Notes under the pieces: model-generated
Databases searched by the model: none
What the model was told of the DNA's origin: nothing
What the model saw: the letters and a program-made list of their open reading frames with translations, nothing else
Source: Styela clava
Lineage: Eukaryota > Chordata > Ascidiacea > Stolidobranchia > Styelidae
DNA: 64,000 bases
Direction: 5' to 3'
Assembly: GCF_964204865.1 (NCBI RefSeq)
Contig: NC_135260.1
Span: 7,750,001 to 7,814,000 of the forward strand
Part shown: piece after piece, positions 55,201-64,000 of the stretch
Layout of the letters: each line of letters starts with the position of its first letter
How positions within the stretch are numbered: position 1 is the stretch's first letter
Translations under genes and position numbers: made by a program

Positions 55201-58200
55201 AATTGAAAGGTTCAACAACAGCAATTTATTTTTTCGTTCGTTTCCTTTTGGTCTCCCCCGTCGACAGAAAAAATCATGAACAGAATAGATGATGACAAGA
55301 ATATTTCCTACAACAGCTGATATACCTGGATGAATATACAAATACACTATTTTAAATATTTCCACCCTCTACATTTTCACTTTTATTGCAATTGAAGTTG
55401 TGCCTGTGCGTGTCCGGATTCCGGAGTATTCAACGTAGAAAATCGCGCCACAGGACATTTTGCTGCCTAGGAAAAGTCGTCGCAAGAGCATTTTGCTCTA
55501 AAACAACTATTTGTGATAACAGTTCGAAAACAGTTATGTTTATAAGGTTAGGGTATGCTCTTGAATAACGTATCTTATTTTTAATAAAAAAGTACTTCGA
55601 AAACCTAACTGTTTTTATCACAAATACTTGTTTTACAGCAAAACGGCTCATGTAACGATTTTTCATGCGGCAAAATTCCCTGCTTGTATGCATGGCTGCT
55701 GCACAATCTGCAGGAATAATAATTTAAATTAACACACGAAATATTGATAAAATTATATCGAACATGAAAATACTTACTAATTATCCATGCTGCTATCAAA
55801 AAGTATTTATTTTCAATCATATATTCTTCGTTTGAAAAAACGCTGTTTGTGCATTCTTGACGACATTTCACTTCATCTTTCCCACTGGTGCAATCCTTGG
55901 CCCCATCACAGGCCTAAATTGAGTCGGAAATTATCCGGTACTCTCGAAGTATGTGAACCAAGATGGCGGACAACGGAACGTAGTATGTGTACCACGTTAT
56001 GGTTAGGCCATTATTTTATTCCAATTTTTCTCAATTTAGTTCTATTACGAGTTCGGGGATTAGGCAAGTGACACCCGTAGTATTTGTACCCAGAATTATG
56101 GCCTAACCTTAACCTGGTACACATACTACGTTCCGTTGTCCGGCATCTTAGTTCACATATTTCGGGAGTACCAATAATCCAATACATTCAAAGAAAGCAT
56201 TGCAATAAAATGAGATTGAATAATTATCTTTTTTTATAAATATATTTGGATCTGTGGATTAAAATTAAAAGCATATTCATATTTTCGATGTTATTGCAAA
56301 TTTATTTGTAAAATTAGTATATTTTTATTGGTATTGCAAGCTTCATCACAAATTGCCATTGCCGCATTAGTAAATATCAAACAAAATTGCTATTCAGATC
56401 ATTCCGATCACGAGTCATTAACTTTAGAAATGATTCGAACCTTATTTCTGTTTATGTATAACACTTTCCCGCCATCTTCGCAATAAAAATGTGTTTCATC
56501 AGTACAGTACATTTCATCGCTATCGTCTTCACAATCCTGAAAAATCAAATATTACTAATTAATTAATTGGCGCTCTAGAAGTATGTGTGCCAATACGGAG
56601 GTAACGAATTTTGTTTGCTTGTTTTACATTAAGTTGTGTAAAAGAACTGAAACCTATGGGCAGGGGGGTGGATATTCACCACTTGGCTAACACAGACAGT
56701 CCCCGAACTCGTGATAAAAAGGAGTACCAATATTTTACCACACTACACAATTGTATCGTATACAAATGCAAGAAGTATGTTGAAAATAAATTTAAAACAA
56801 AATTTTATTTTTTTCAATATTTTTGATTTGTTTTCCCAGATTTCTTTCAACTTCATTTTATAAATAAAATACTTCTACTTTCCGCATACGAAAAAGCGAT
56901 TCCAATTTTTATTAGTCTTCTAATGAAATTTATTAGCAATAGTTTATATTTGTCATTACAATTTTTTACTCTTCCGAGGTTTTTCTTTTTTTGGTGTGTG
57001 TATATTTTACAGTCCTCACAGTTACTCTATCCTAATTAGGTAATTTTCCAGTTGATTAATTTTCTCTCCACAATTTTATTGTGATTGTGATAAATTAGTA
57101 TTAATTAACGTCACTTTAATAAGAGTCACCTAATAAATGTTAAAATTGAGAATATTCTTTTTATATAGATAATGATACTAATAAAGGACGATATAGGAAT
57201 CCTACCTGAATCGTGTCACATAGTTTTGAATCGGGAATGTTGATCGGTAATCCGCTTTTACAGTAAAATCTGAATGAGATTATGTTTGCTAATTTTGATA
57301 GAATTCGATCGCATTCAATCATTATGCTCAAATATACTGTATATTATATTTCATAATAAACGGCATATTTGGTTATCCTTTCTACAAAGCTCCAGTAATT
57401 TTTTATTTACAAAAATCTTCAAATTATTAATATAGAGAAAAATGGAGAAAAATAAAAGTTTTGATAAAAAATGACGGCGCTCCAGAAGTATAGGCACCAA
57501 TATGGAGGTAACTCATATTGTTCGCCTACTTCACATAAAGTTGTGTGAAGGGACAGAAACCTATGGGCAGGAGGTATATTTACTTGGCTAACACAGACTC
57601 GTAATAGAACTAAAATAAGGAAATTCGGAATAAAATTATGATCTAACTGTAATCTGGTACAAACACTACGGGAGTACCAAAAAGACTTAGTAAAGAGGTA
57701 ATGAAATGTAATTGAGAAGACTGATTTGTACAACGTAAGATAGAAATTAGCGACTGATGTATTGGGAAAGATCAACAACATTTTTCAAGAGGAACGGTGG
57801 CAGAAAGATAATATACGTTATAAACTATATAGTACGACGGGTTCAAGTTTGCTTCCAAACTAATAGTTTTTAGTTGTTGTTTAAAGCATCCTTAACAGCT
57901 ACGTTATAGTTAGTTTTTGTCATATTTTTGAACTAAAATAGGTGAGCATGCAATTACCTCTTTGGGCAATTCAACTCGTCGTTAGTTTTGGTCGTTTCAG
58001 TTCTGCAATCTCTATATCCGTTACAAATCTGGTAGCCAAACAATATATCCTGGATTTGACATTGGATCCATGGACCATCCATGTAGTGCCTCTCATCACA
58101 TTCCTTACATTTAAACTTGTCTTCTCTACTATCCCTGATAAAATTATTGAACAAGATTATCTGGACGGCAGAAATATGAGTGCGTGTTATTTTACTGGTT

Positions 58201-61200
58201 AACTTTACAATTACAAATTTGAATAATAATACAAACTTGGCTAATACAGACAGTCTCCAAACGCGTAATAGAACTAAAATAAGTAAAATCGGAATAAAAT
58301 TATGGTCTAACCCTAAACTGGTACACACAAAACGGGAGTACCGAAATATGAGTTCGTGTTGTTTTACTGGTTAACTTCACAATTACAGATTTGAATAGTA
58401 ATACAAACTGATTCATTTTATCAAGTACTAAATATTATTACCCAATATTAACACAAAATTGCGGTTTGTTCAGACATCCCTCACATTCTTCATATCGGAA
58501 TTCGGTGCAGAGAGGAATTCCGTCACATCTTGTTGACCATATCCCTGAAATTACATTTATATCCCATTACCAGAAATAGGTTGTGCTCAAAACATGACTC
58601 AACAAAATATGCCATGCAAACATAACAATCAGCAATAACCATATTAAATCAGGGCTGGCCAAGATAAACTGTCATGTTTTACGTCTCTTTTGTAGAAAGC
58701 CCGGCTAAATAAACACCCCCCCCCCCCCCCCACCGCTCAACTTAAAAAAGAGTAATTGTCCAGTTACAATTTTCAATCATTGATAGAATTCAGCGATGTC
58801 AGAATTAAATAAACGAACGCGCCGCGCTATTACTTAAAATAAGGCTGGCGCAATCCGCAGTACTTAAAACGTGGCGGGGATGTTTTACTCAACTCTTTTT
58901 GCATTAGTGGCGGGAAACTTTCTACGAATGCTCCCTCTCTTTCCTTTGTTCCCTTGCCGATTTTTTTTACCAAAGTTATTGACTACGAAGTGGGTATATG
59001 GATCGATTTGTTGAAAAGCTGGTATTATTAGTCTTGTTGTTGTTGGGGCGAATGCTTTGGTAAAAAAATTGATTTTCAGCGCAACCCGCACCACGGATGA
59101 AATTTGGATATGCCATTGACAAAAATAGATGGTCCAGTAGTCAGTACAATAATATATTTATTTAACAATGGAAGAAATCCTCGTGAAAAGTATAAAGACT
59201 CACGTTCGTTAGGACATTTGAAACCGCATTTTTCATCCGGTGAGCGGTTGTTCCCAAAACCTAAAAACACAAATAATTTTGCATATTGATTGGTGTGTGA
59301 AGTGGTGGATAAACGGCACTTCTACAAATAGCAAAACCTTGTTGGGGCCTTGAGGGAAAACGCGTTTTAAAATCCGTGTATTTGAAATTTTTATATACTT
59401 TTATATATTTTTATATAATTTTTATATATTTTCATATAAATATTATATTTATATTATTTTTATATCAAAATGTCTCTCTATTTTAATTCATTTGTGTTCA
59501 AGGTAACTCGCAGTTTCGGCGACTCATGTCAAAATAAACTCATTACCGATCTAAAATACCACGCCAATCCGCGGCCATATTAAATTTAGTTTTGATATAT
59601 ATTGCACACATGCGAATTCGTTGTCGTCATTGGAAAGATCTGGTATAATATCCCAGAAAGTATATTTGATTTAGTGCAGTTAAAATACATATAAAGTATA
59701 TTAGTAGATGAAAAATACATATTCATCGACTCGAAATCCCCGCGGTACGGCTACTGAGTCAGCCCTCGAGATTACGCCAGTCCATAAAAGAGCCGACTTT
59801 TTCAATCGATATGTAATGGTTTTTCTGTTGAATAAAATATTCAATCCATGACATATATTCCCATTTAGAATGGTTGCTTTAGTCATTTGATTGTGATCAT
59901 TTAAATCTGTGATTGCGTCGATAAAATAAAAGCACCACTACTCCAAAAACCACGGTAATCCGCAACCATGAAAATGTGTGGCAAAGTGCCCGATTACATT
60001 TTGCTTTGATTTGTATTCTTGCCAATTCACCAATATGAGCTGTCTCTGCAACTCTTACTCCGCTCTATCGCAATGCCGCCACTCGATTAATTTTAAGATA
60101 TCACCGTTACAGATATTCCTAAGTCTGCGATAAATACCACGGAGTAAAATTTATTTCAAGTCGGTAGCCGCAGGCACAAGGAGTTTATGAGATTTGCAAT
60201 GTCTAAGAAAGGGTTTTTAATCTGTCGCGGTCCACCTCAAAACAAAACTCATGGTGTTTTCCGTTTTATTTTTAGTATTTTATAATGCCGCTTTTACAAT
60301 AAAGAAATTTTTGGTTGCGGATTCACTTCTTTATTCTATCTTTAGCATCTCGTCGCTGATGATTATATAACAAAAACTAACTCGGTTTCCTCATAGGTGT
60401 CATGGTTCCATTCGAGAACAAAAAAAAAGTAATTATAATCGTCTTCGCGGCACAAGAATATGTCGAGGGAAATTTCTGATTTAGGGAGAATAAACACCAA
60501 AATCAAGATTTTTACGGCTTAAATAACACGCCATGCTGACGAAAACAATTGAGATTTAAATAAAATGCAATCGCAAACGCCTTAGCGACTTTATTTTTCA
60601 GCGGTCAAGGGCCGGGGAAACGTCCACATGTATGATAACTATTGAAAAATGAACTGCTTTTAAATTTACATAAATTCATTTGCACTTCTCCATTTTGTTT
60701 GAAACGTTAGGCAAGCCAAGCAGTCTGTAATTGTTGCTTATTTTTAACACACAGTAAATAATTTTCGCATTGCTCAATAGCGATGAAGTAAACAATTGAT
60801 TGAAATTTTACGTGTCTTATGTAAACGATTAAGCAAAAAATACATTAAAGTAATATAATACATAGGTTTATTGCGTGTTTAGTTTTACTTTACCAGGTTT
60901 TGCAAACTGAGCGAAAAAACGAGAATGTATGATGAATGCGAGAATGAATGCGTTTTATGCCTAAACAATTTGAACAATGACGCTATGAGACCAAGACTCT
61001 CATAGCGCCATCTTAATATATAGCAACCTGCCCATCACAAAAGCATTTTTTCAAAGCAAAATAGGGAGGACGCGAAGTTTGTAAAATTGTTCAAAGGGGT
61101 GCGCGGCTCAAAAAGTTTAAGAACCACTGTACTAGACCCAATATTTAGAAAATGATTTTTGTAAGACCATGAGATATAAGTTTATGATTCACGAGAATCT

Positions 61201-63444
61201 ACTTACTGATATGGACAAACTACGGCCCGCGGGCCAAATCCGGCCTGTTGGGTAATTGCATCTGGCCCGCCTGATGTTGTTACAAACCCAACTAAAACCA
61301 AATTTTGATGTTTTAGCTGAAACATTGCTCAATGAATTTGTTGACATTGCGATTAAATTTACTTTTGGCCTATTGGCACGAGGCCTATTTTCCGCATTTA
61401 GTTTTGTAACACTGTAAATATTGTTCATAAAATTTATCTTTTACGTCACACTTACATTGGTCCGAACTTACTTACCCCTGATCCAAAAACCTTGCCCACC
61501 CTTGAGTCTACTACATTCATGAGAAGGTATTTAGCTTGTACATATTCAGAAATTATTTTACCTGCAAGCAACGTCATCGAACCAATTTCAACTGATTTTT
61601 AATACCGTACTCAAAACTTTTGTGCAATTTGTGTTTGTAAACATTCGCATTGAATTCATGATATTTGAATTTATGATAAATTTTCATTCAATTTCCATGC
61701 CAATCGGTATTTGATTGTTTTCATAAATCAATGGTATACACCAGGGGGGTGCAACCTGCGGAAAGATTGTGCTGCCCGCGGAAAAGTGTCAATTTTGAAT
61801 GATGTGCGGCCCGCGAAACGAGTTTTTGATCCAGAACCCAATTTTGCCGGGAGAGCATTTAAGTGCTTATTAAATATGGTCCTAATATGATTGATGAGTA
61901 AGAGTTAATATCCTTTTTGTATACATCTTATCGTGGACTAAGTCAAAAGACTGAGTCAACACAAAAGCAATAATAAACTTTTGCGTCGTTTTCAAGCATG
62001 ATATATGCTTGTCCGAGTTTTATGAACCTTGGTTGTGCGTCACTCCATTTTTGGAAAAGTTTTATATCTGTAAGTATTTGAAATCTAAGATACGCACATA
62101 CGAGTATGTTGTTACTTGAAAGAAAGCTATTTGAGCAGGCCAGTAATCGTTTTAGCTCGTAAACAAGGTAATAACCACAATAATAAAGAAACACTCAGCG
62201 TCCTCGCTGAGAATTTCTCGCTATGAACCCGCTCTTTTGTTTCCTGAATATTTAGCGTTCTACGCCATCTGAAGCGGCATGTTTGGATTTGTCTGAAAGC
62301 TTACGTAATTGTCTAATTCAAGAGACTTTGTTGTCGAGTCAGTTTCGCTTGAATTGATCACACCGATGAACAATACAAAACCTTTTTCAAAAAAATTTTT
62401 TTCTCCCATTTACAACGCGCACGGTTAAGCGAATATCGCACGCATCAAAAGACACAACTGGCATAAAGCGGCAAAATACCGCTTTCCGATGAAATTAAAC
62501 TGAAGGTTCTCGCACGTTCGAACAAAAAGTTATGACATTTTTCAGGAGGGGTATACAAAATTCTCCAGCCAGAAAGGTTAGATTGGGTAATCTTCTAACT
62601 GCGAGCAATTCCAATTCCTTTGCGTTGTAAAGGTTATACTTATGCTCGTGCAAAGCGACCAACGCATGCCAAATTATCAAAAACGAAATTTTTTGTGCCT
62701 GCGACTGCCAGAAAGCATTTTTTAAATAAAGGTGCGGTCCGCGGTTTCACCCAGTTATTTGTATCTGGTCCTCCCTTATTGAAGGTCGCACCCCTGGTAT
62801 ACACAACCGAGTACGTAAGTGAAACTGAACACTTCAGGTCTCGGCGAGTTGTACATTGGGAAAAATTTCACGATTCGTGCAATGGCAATCTACAGGCAAG
62901 TGGTATTAAAGATTCAATATATACAAAAGTGATATTCATGTTCTCAACCATACCTATTGGACAATCGCTTGTGGCGTGGCATTTTTCTTCATCACTAGAA
63001 TCTGCACAATCATCTCTGAAACAAAAATTCATCAGTTGTTTACGTTAACTCGAATGTTTAACGTTTTCTTTTTTATGTCAACTTACCTCCCGTCGCATAT
63101 CGAGGCAGTAATTCGCGAAAGACCCCCGGTCCGTGGAATACATGCAAACTCTTGTCTCAGTCGGTTTTCTGAATCTAGATTTAAAATTATGTAACTAAAC
63201 TGTGAATCTATGACTTTAAATCTTTTTACTCACCCCATGAAAACTTAGCGTGACCGCAAATTGGTGGAATTGCTCTTTTCCTGCAAATACACTCGTCTGA
63301 TGCGTCGGGACAGTTTATTGTGCCATCACATACTTTACCATTAAGTATAATAGTTGGGTGGTTCAAACATCGGAAGCATTTATCGTTGAAAAACTCTATA
63401 ATAAAAACAGAACCGAATATTATGAGAATGCAACATTTCTGCAT
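49297..63444 (-). CDS. Relaxin/LGR-like GPCR with LDLa array and no visible leucine-rich repeats
   Basis: Exons on the minus strand: 63444-63234, 63174-63087, 63015-62954, 62889-62855, 59260-59204, 58544-58442, 58134-57958, 57269-57206, 56536-56441, 55913-55778, 55325-55183, 54779-54598, 53887-53756, 52371-52270, 51206-50985, 50306-50164, 49708-49562 and 49418-49297. All junctions fit except 62855 to 59260, where the phase implies at least one unseen exon; about 740 residues are accounted for. The start MQKCCILIIFGSVFII looks like a signal peptide. Then come about seven LDLa modules (CDGTINCPDASDEC, DDCADSSDEEKC, DCEDDSDEMYC, CDGAKDCTSGKDEVKC). TM1 follows within some 25 residues. TM2 NLSISDLLVGIY, TM5 region GYYSAHSVCLP, TM7 LIPINSAFNPVIYYLEP and the loops match RXFP/LGR receptors. 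TM3 ends FRS where EKY/ERW or DRY is usual. Confidence 0.9.
50502..50956. mobile_element. 455-bp hAT-like MITE in a receptor intron
   Basis: Ends CATTGTTTTTCAACCTATGG and the complement of GATTGGGAACCATTG, each with GGGTCGC just inside. Flanks only weakly similar (AAATAGAA, AACTTGAA), suggesting an old insertion. A truncated relative is at 28362. Confidence 0.75.
51590..52114. mobile_element. Possible element with TGTTTCC termini
   Basis: Left CTGTGTTTCCTCAAAAATAA and right GGGGGAAACACGG are imperfect inverted repeats, with AATAAGACC / AATAAGCCCC motifs inside. Similar terminal style to 6270-6708. Boundaries approximate. Confidence 0.45.
52746..53531. mobile_element. Possible 786-bp non-autonomous DNA element
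   Basis: Ends TGGGCTATTCCAAG and the complement CTTGGAATGGCCCA form imperfect inverted repeats. Inside, GTGACA(G/C)TACAGGACA-type motifs repeat three times. Lies in a receptor intron next to a TA microsatellite. Confidence 0.55.
53543..53735. repeat. Interspersed repeat, copy 3 of the SINE-like family
   Basis: GAGAAAGAGGAAAGCCGATAAG, TTAATCATATGACGAACC and GTCCGGTTACC match the copies at 54832 and 63626. Lies just inside the receptor intron before exon 53756-53887. Confidence 0.6.
54187..54572 (-). mobile_element. MITE (GGTACTCC/GGCGCTCC family) with a second MITE nested in it
   Basis: Ends GGTACTCCCGTAGTGTGTGT and TCTGGAGCGCC, flanked by a perfect CAAAATTG duplication (54179-54186 and 54573-54580). 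Removing the insert at 54302-54469 restores the family length. Its edge is only 11 bases from the splice donor of receptor exon 54779-54598. Confidence 0.93.
54302..54469. mobile_element. 168-bp CAGTGGTGGGATT MITE, nested copy
   Basis: Nearly the same sequence as 7339-7506. Flanked by AATATACC on both sides (54294-54301 and 54470-54477), proving insertion into the outer MITE. Confidence 0.93.
54832..55085. repeat. Interspersed repeat, copy 4 of the SINE-like family (longest)
   Basis: Carries all blocks seen in other copies: GGGGGAGAAGAAGGTCGATA, TCATATGACATACTACGGCC, GTCCGGTTACCATTC, GATTACGTGAACC, GAGGAGTCCAGAAATCC and GGGTAATCGGAGGTGCGATA. Suggests a family of at least 250 bp. Confidence 0.6.
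55937..56172. mobile_element. 236-bp foldback version of the GGTACTCC MITE
   Basis: Both ends derive from the same MITE end, giving inverted arms of about 75-80 bases (GACAACGGAACGTAGTATGT and its complement) that would form a long hairpin. Flanks AATTATCC and AATAATCC differ at one base. Confidence 0.85.
56569..56728 (+). mobile_element. GGCGCTCC-family MITE, shortened copy
   Basis: Starts GGCGCTCTAGAAGTATGTGT and ends AGGAGTACC, with internal GGCTAACACAGACAGTCCCC. The part before the right end is missing relative to 31597-31803. Located just upstream of a receptor LDLa exon. Confidence 0.75.
57476..57678 (+). mobile_element. GGCGCTCC-family MITE, near-complete copy
   Basis: Starts GGCGCTCCAGAAGTATAGGC and ends ACACTACGGGAGTACC. 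Flanks AAAATGAC and AAAAAGAC match at seven of eight bases. In a receptor intron. Confidence 0.85.
58170..58411. mobile_element. Partial GGCGCTCC-family MITE between 67-bp direct repeats
   Basis: The right two-thirds of the MITE (58232-58340, ending ACGGGAGTACC) sits between two related direct repeats, GAAATATGAGTGCGTGTTAT (near 58170) and GAAATATGAGTTCGTGTTGT (near 58343), each followed by TTTACTGGTTAACTT. This looks like a local duplication involving the MITE. Confidence 0.65.
58716..58731. repeat. C16 homopolymer
   Basis: A run of sixteen C in an AT-rich receptor intron. Such tracts are error-prone in sequencing, so its exact length is uncertain. Confidence 0.8.
59388..59465. repeat. AT-rich TTATATATTT simple repeat
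   Basis: Imperfect repetition of TTTTATATA(T)TTTTATATA-like units in the receptor intron between exons 59260 and 62855. Confidence 0.75.
61203..61500. mobile_element. Possible decayed hAT element
   Basis: Left part GACAAACTACGGCCCGCGGG with GGCCCGCC following, and a right part GCCCACCCTTG, resemble hAT termini that start with CAGGGGTGGGCAA-type sequence. No target duplication found. Confidence 0.4.
61742..62796. mobile_element. Non-autonomous hAT element, 1055 bp, in a receptor intron
   Basis: Ends CAGGGGGGTGCAACC and the complement of GGTCGCACCCCTG. Perfect GTATACAC duplication (61734-61741 and 62797-62804). It lies in the interval where one receptor exon is unaccounted for. No intact transposase. 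Confidence 0.92.
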
Positions 63445-63625
63445 TTCATCGATAACATGATATTTTACCTGAAAATGTGTTTTTTTCCTTCGAGCAGAGA
63501 CACTCGTCTTCTCCTGAAATTGTTCACACAATGGATATAATTTCTCGTGACTGTATTATTTATATATATGTAAGCTTACAAACAACATGGCATTTTTTTG
63601 GATAGATTAGGATTTACATATTTAT

Positions 63626-63745
63626 CCCGGGAGAGAGGAAAACCAATAGGATAACTTAATCATATGGCGAACCACGGCCACTTGTCCAGTTACCAGTCCA
63701 TGTTGGGTATGGGATCAGTTATTTGTTTTCAGATGTATTGACTTT
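63626..63745. repeat. Interspersed repeat, copy 5 of the SINE-like family
   Basis: GGGAGAGAGGAAAACCAATAGG, TTAATCATATGGCGAACCAC and CATGTTGGGTATGGGATCAG match the other copies. Lies just upstream of the receptor start, so may overlap its promoter or 5' leader. Confidence 0.6.
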
Positions 63746-63889
63746 TATTATTAAGGTCTACAGCTATAGAAAAAGCAGCATATTTTGTCATTTTATACAT
63801 TTACATTCATAATAATATATTCAATCAAGAAATCGGTGAGTGCATAGACACAATATATGTGCATAAGTTAAGATTGAAGCATAATAGCG

Positions 63890-64000
63890 GTTACTGCGCA
63901 AGCGAAGGCGCATTGTGCTAAGTCATTCCCCCAGCAAACCCCCCCCCCCCCCCCCCTGATTATCCTGCGCGGTTTCGCAGGTTCGAATCCCGCGAGATGA
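63890..64000 (+). repeat. tRNA-like sequence (Ser/Leu type) with a C18 insert, runs off the window
   Basis: Near the end, GCAGGTTCGAATCCCGC has the T-loop TTCGAAT with one mismatch in the stem, and before it CCTGCG..CGCAGG forms a hairpin like a long variable arm. AAGGCGCATTGTGCTAAG upstream resembles the D-arm/anticodon side of a type II tRNA. A run of eighteen C (63939-63956) splits it and the acceptor stem does not pair, so it is a tRNA-derived repeat or pseudogene rather than a working tRNA. Confidence 0.45.

Noticed and set aside
61080-61126. Right end of a CAGTGGTTC-type hAT element (also at 32590-32616 and 26800-26813)
   Set aside because: Only single termini are visible with no partner end or target duplication, so I do not give element boundaries.
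63957-64000. Functional tRNA gene at the window end
   Set aside because: The T stem has a mismatch, the acceptor arm does not pair with any upstream sequence and a C run interrupts the body.

Overview
The window is AT-rich animal nuclear DNA. Genes are split into many short exons with consensus GT-AG splice sites, and introns and spacers are crowded with small non-autonomous DNA transposons. The protein set (phosphoglucomutase, FAM151/menorin, the ER protein Asterix, a metazoan-type sialic acid synthase, a CYP2-like P450 and a relaxin-receptor-like GPCR with LDL-receptor class A modules) points to an invertebrate deuterostome. A tunicate is my best guess, but this is inference and no species can be named.

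Layout. 1-4326 (+): 3' half of a phosphoglucomutase gene (PGM1 type), cut by the window start. 6976-10176 and 11921-14130 (+): two tandem FAM151 genes, each with an N-terminal membrane anchor. 14191-16155 (-): a complete four-exon gene for Asterix (WDR83OS), ending only 60 bases from the convergent second FAM151 gene. 16883-19317: a nest of DNA transposons and a 1.4-kb inverted repeat. 19944-26677: a 3361-bp segment present twice in direct orientation; each copy carries the last two exons of an unrecognised minus-strand gene. 28858-33734 (-): a full-length sialic acid synthase gene (NANS) in eight exons. 35186-41329 (-): a complete nine-exon cytochrome P450. 41330-49296: no confident gene, but a diverged tandem duplication, hAT elements and transposon remnants. 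49297-63444 (-): a large receptor gene running from a likely signal peptide through about seven LDLa modules directly into a relaxin/LGR-type seven-helix domain and a cytoplasmic tail. 63445-64000: a repeat copy and a tRNA-like sequence interrupted by a C tract.

Mobile DNA is the second theme. At least eight insertions have perfect 8-bp target duplications typical of hAT elements (1685, 7339, 16883, 31597, 36480, 45985, 54187 with 54302 nested inside it, 61742). One short element recurs six or seven times, four of these in the receptor gene. No pathway links the genes. The strongest novelty candidate is the receptor, which joins an LDLa array to a relaxin-receptor-like 7TM domain with no leucine-rich repeats visible.
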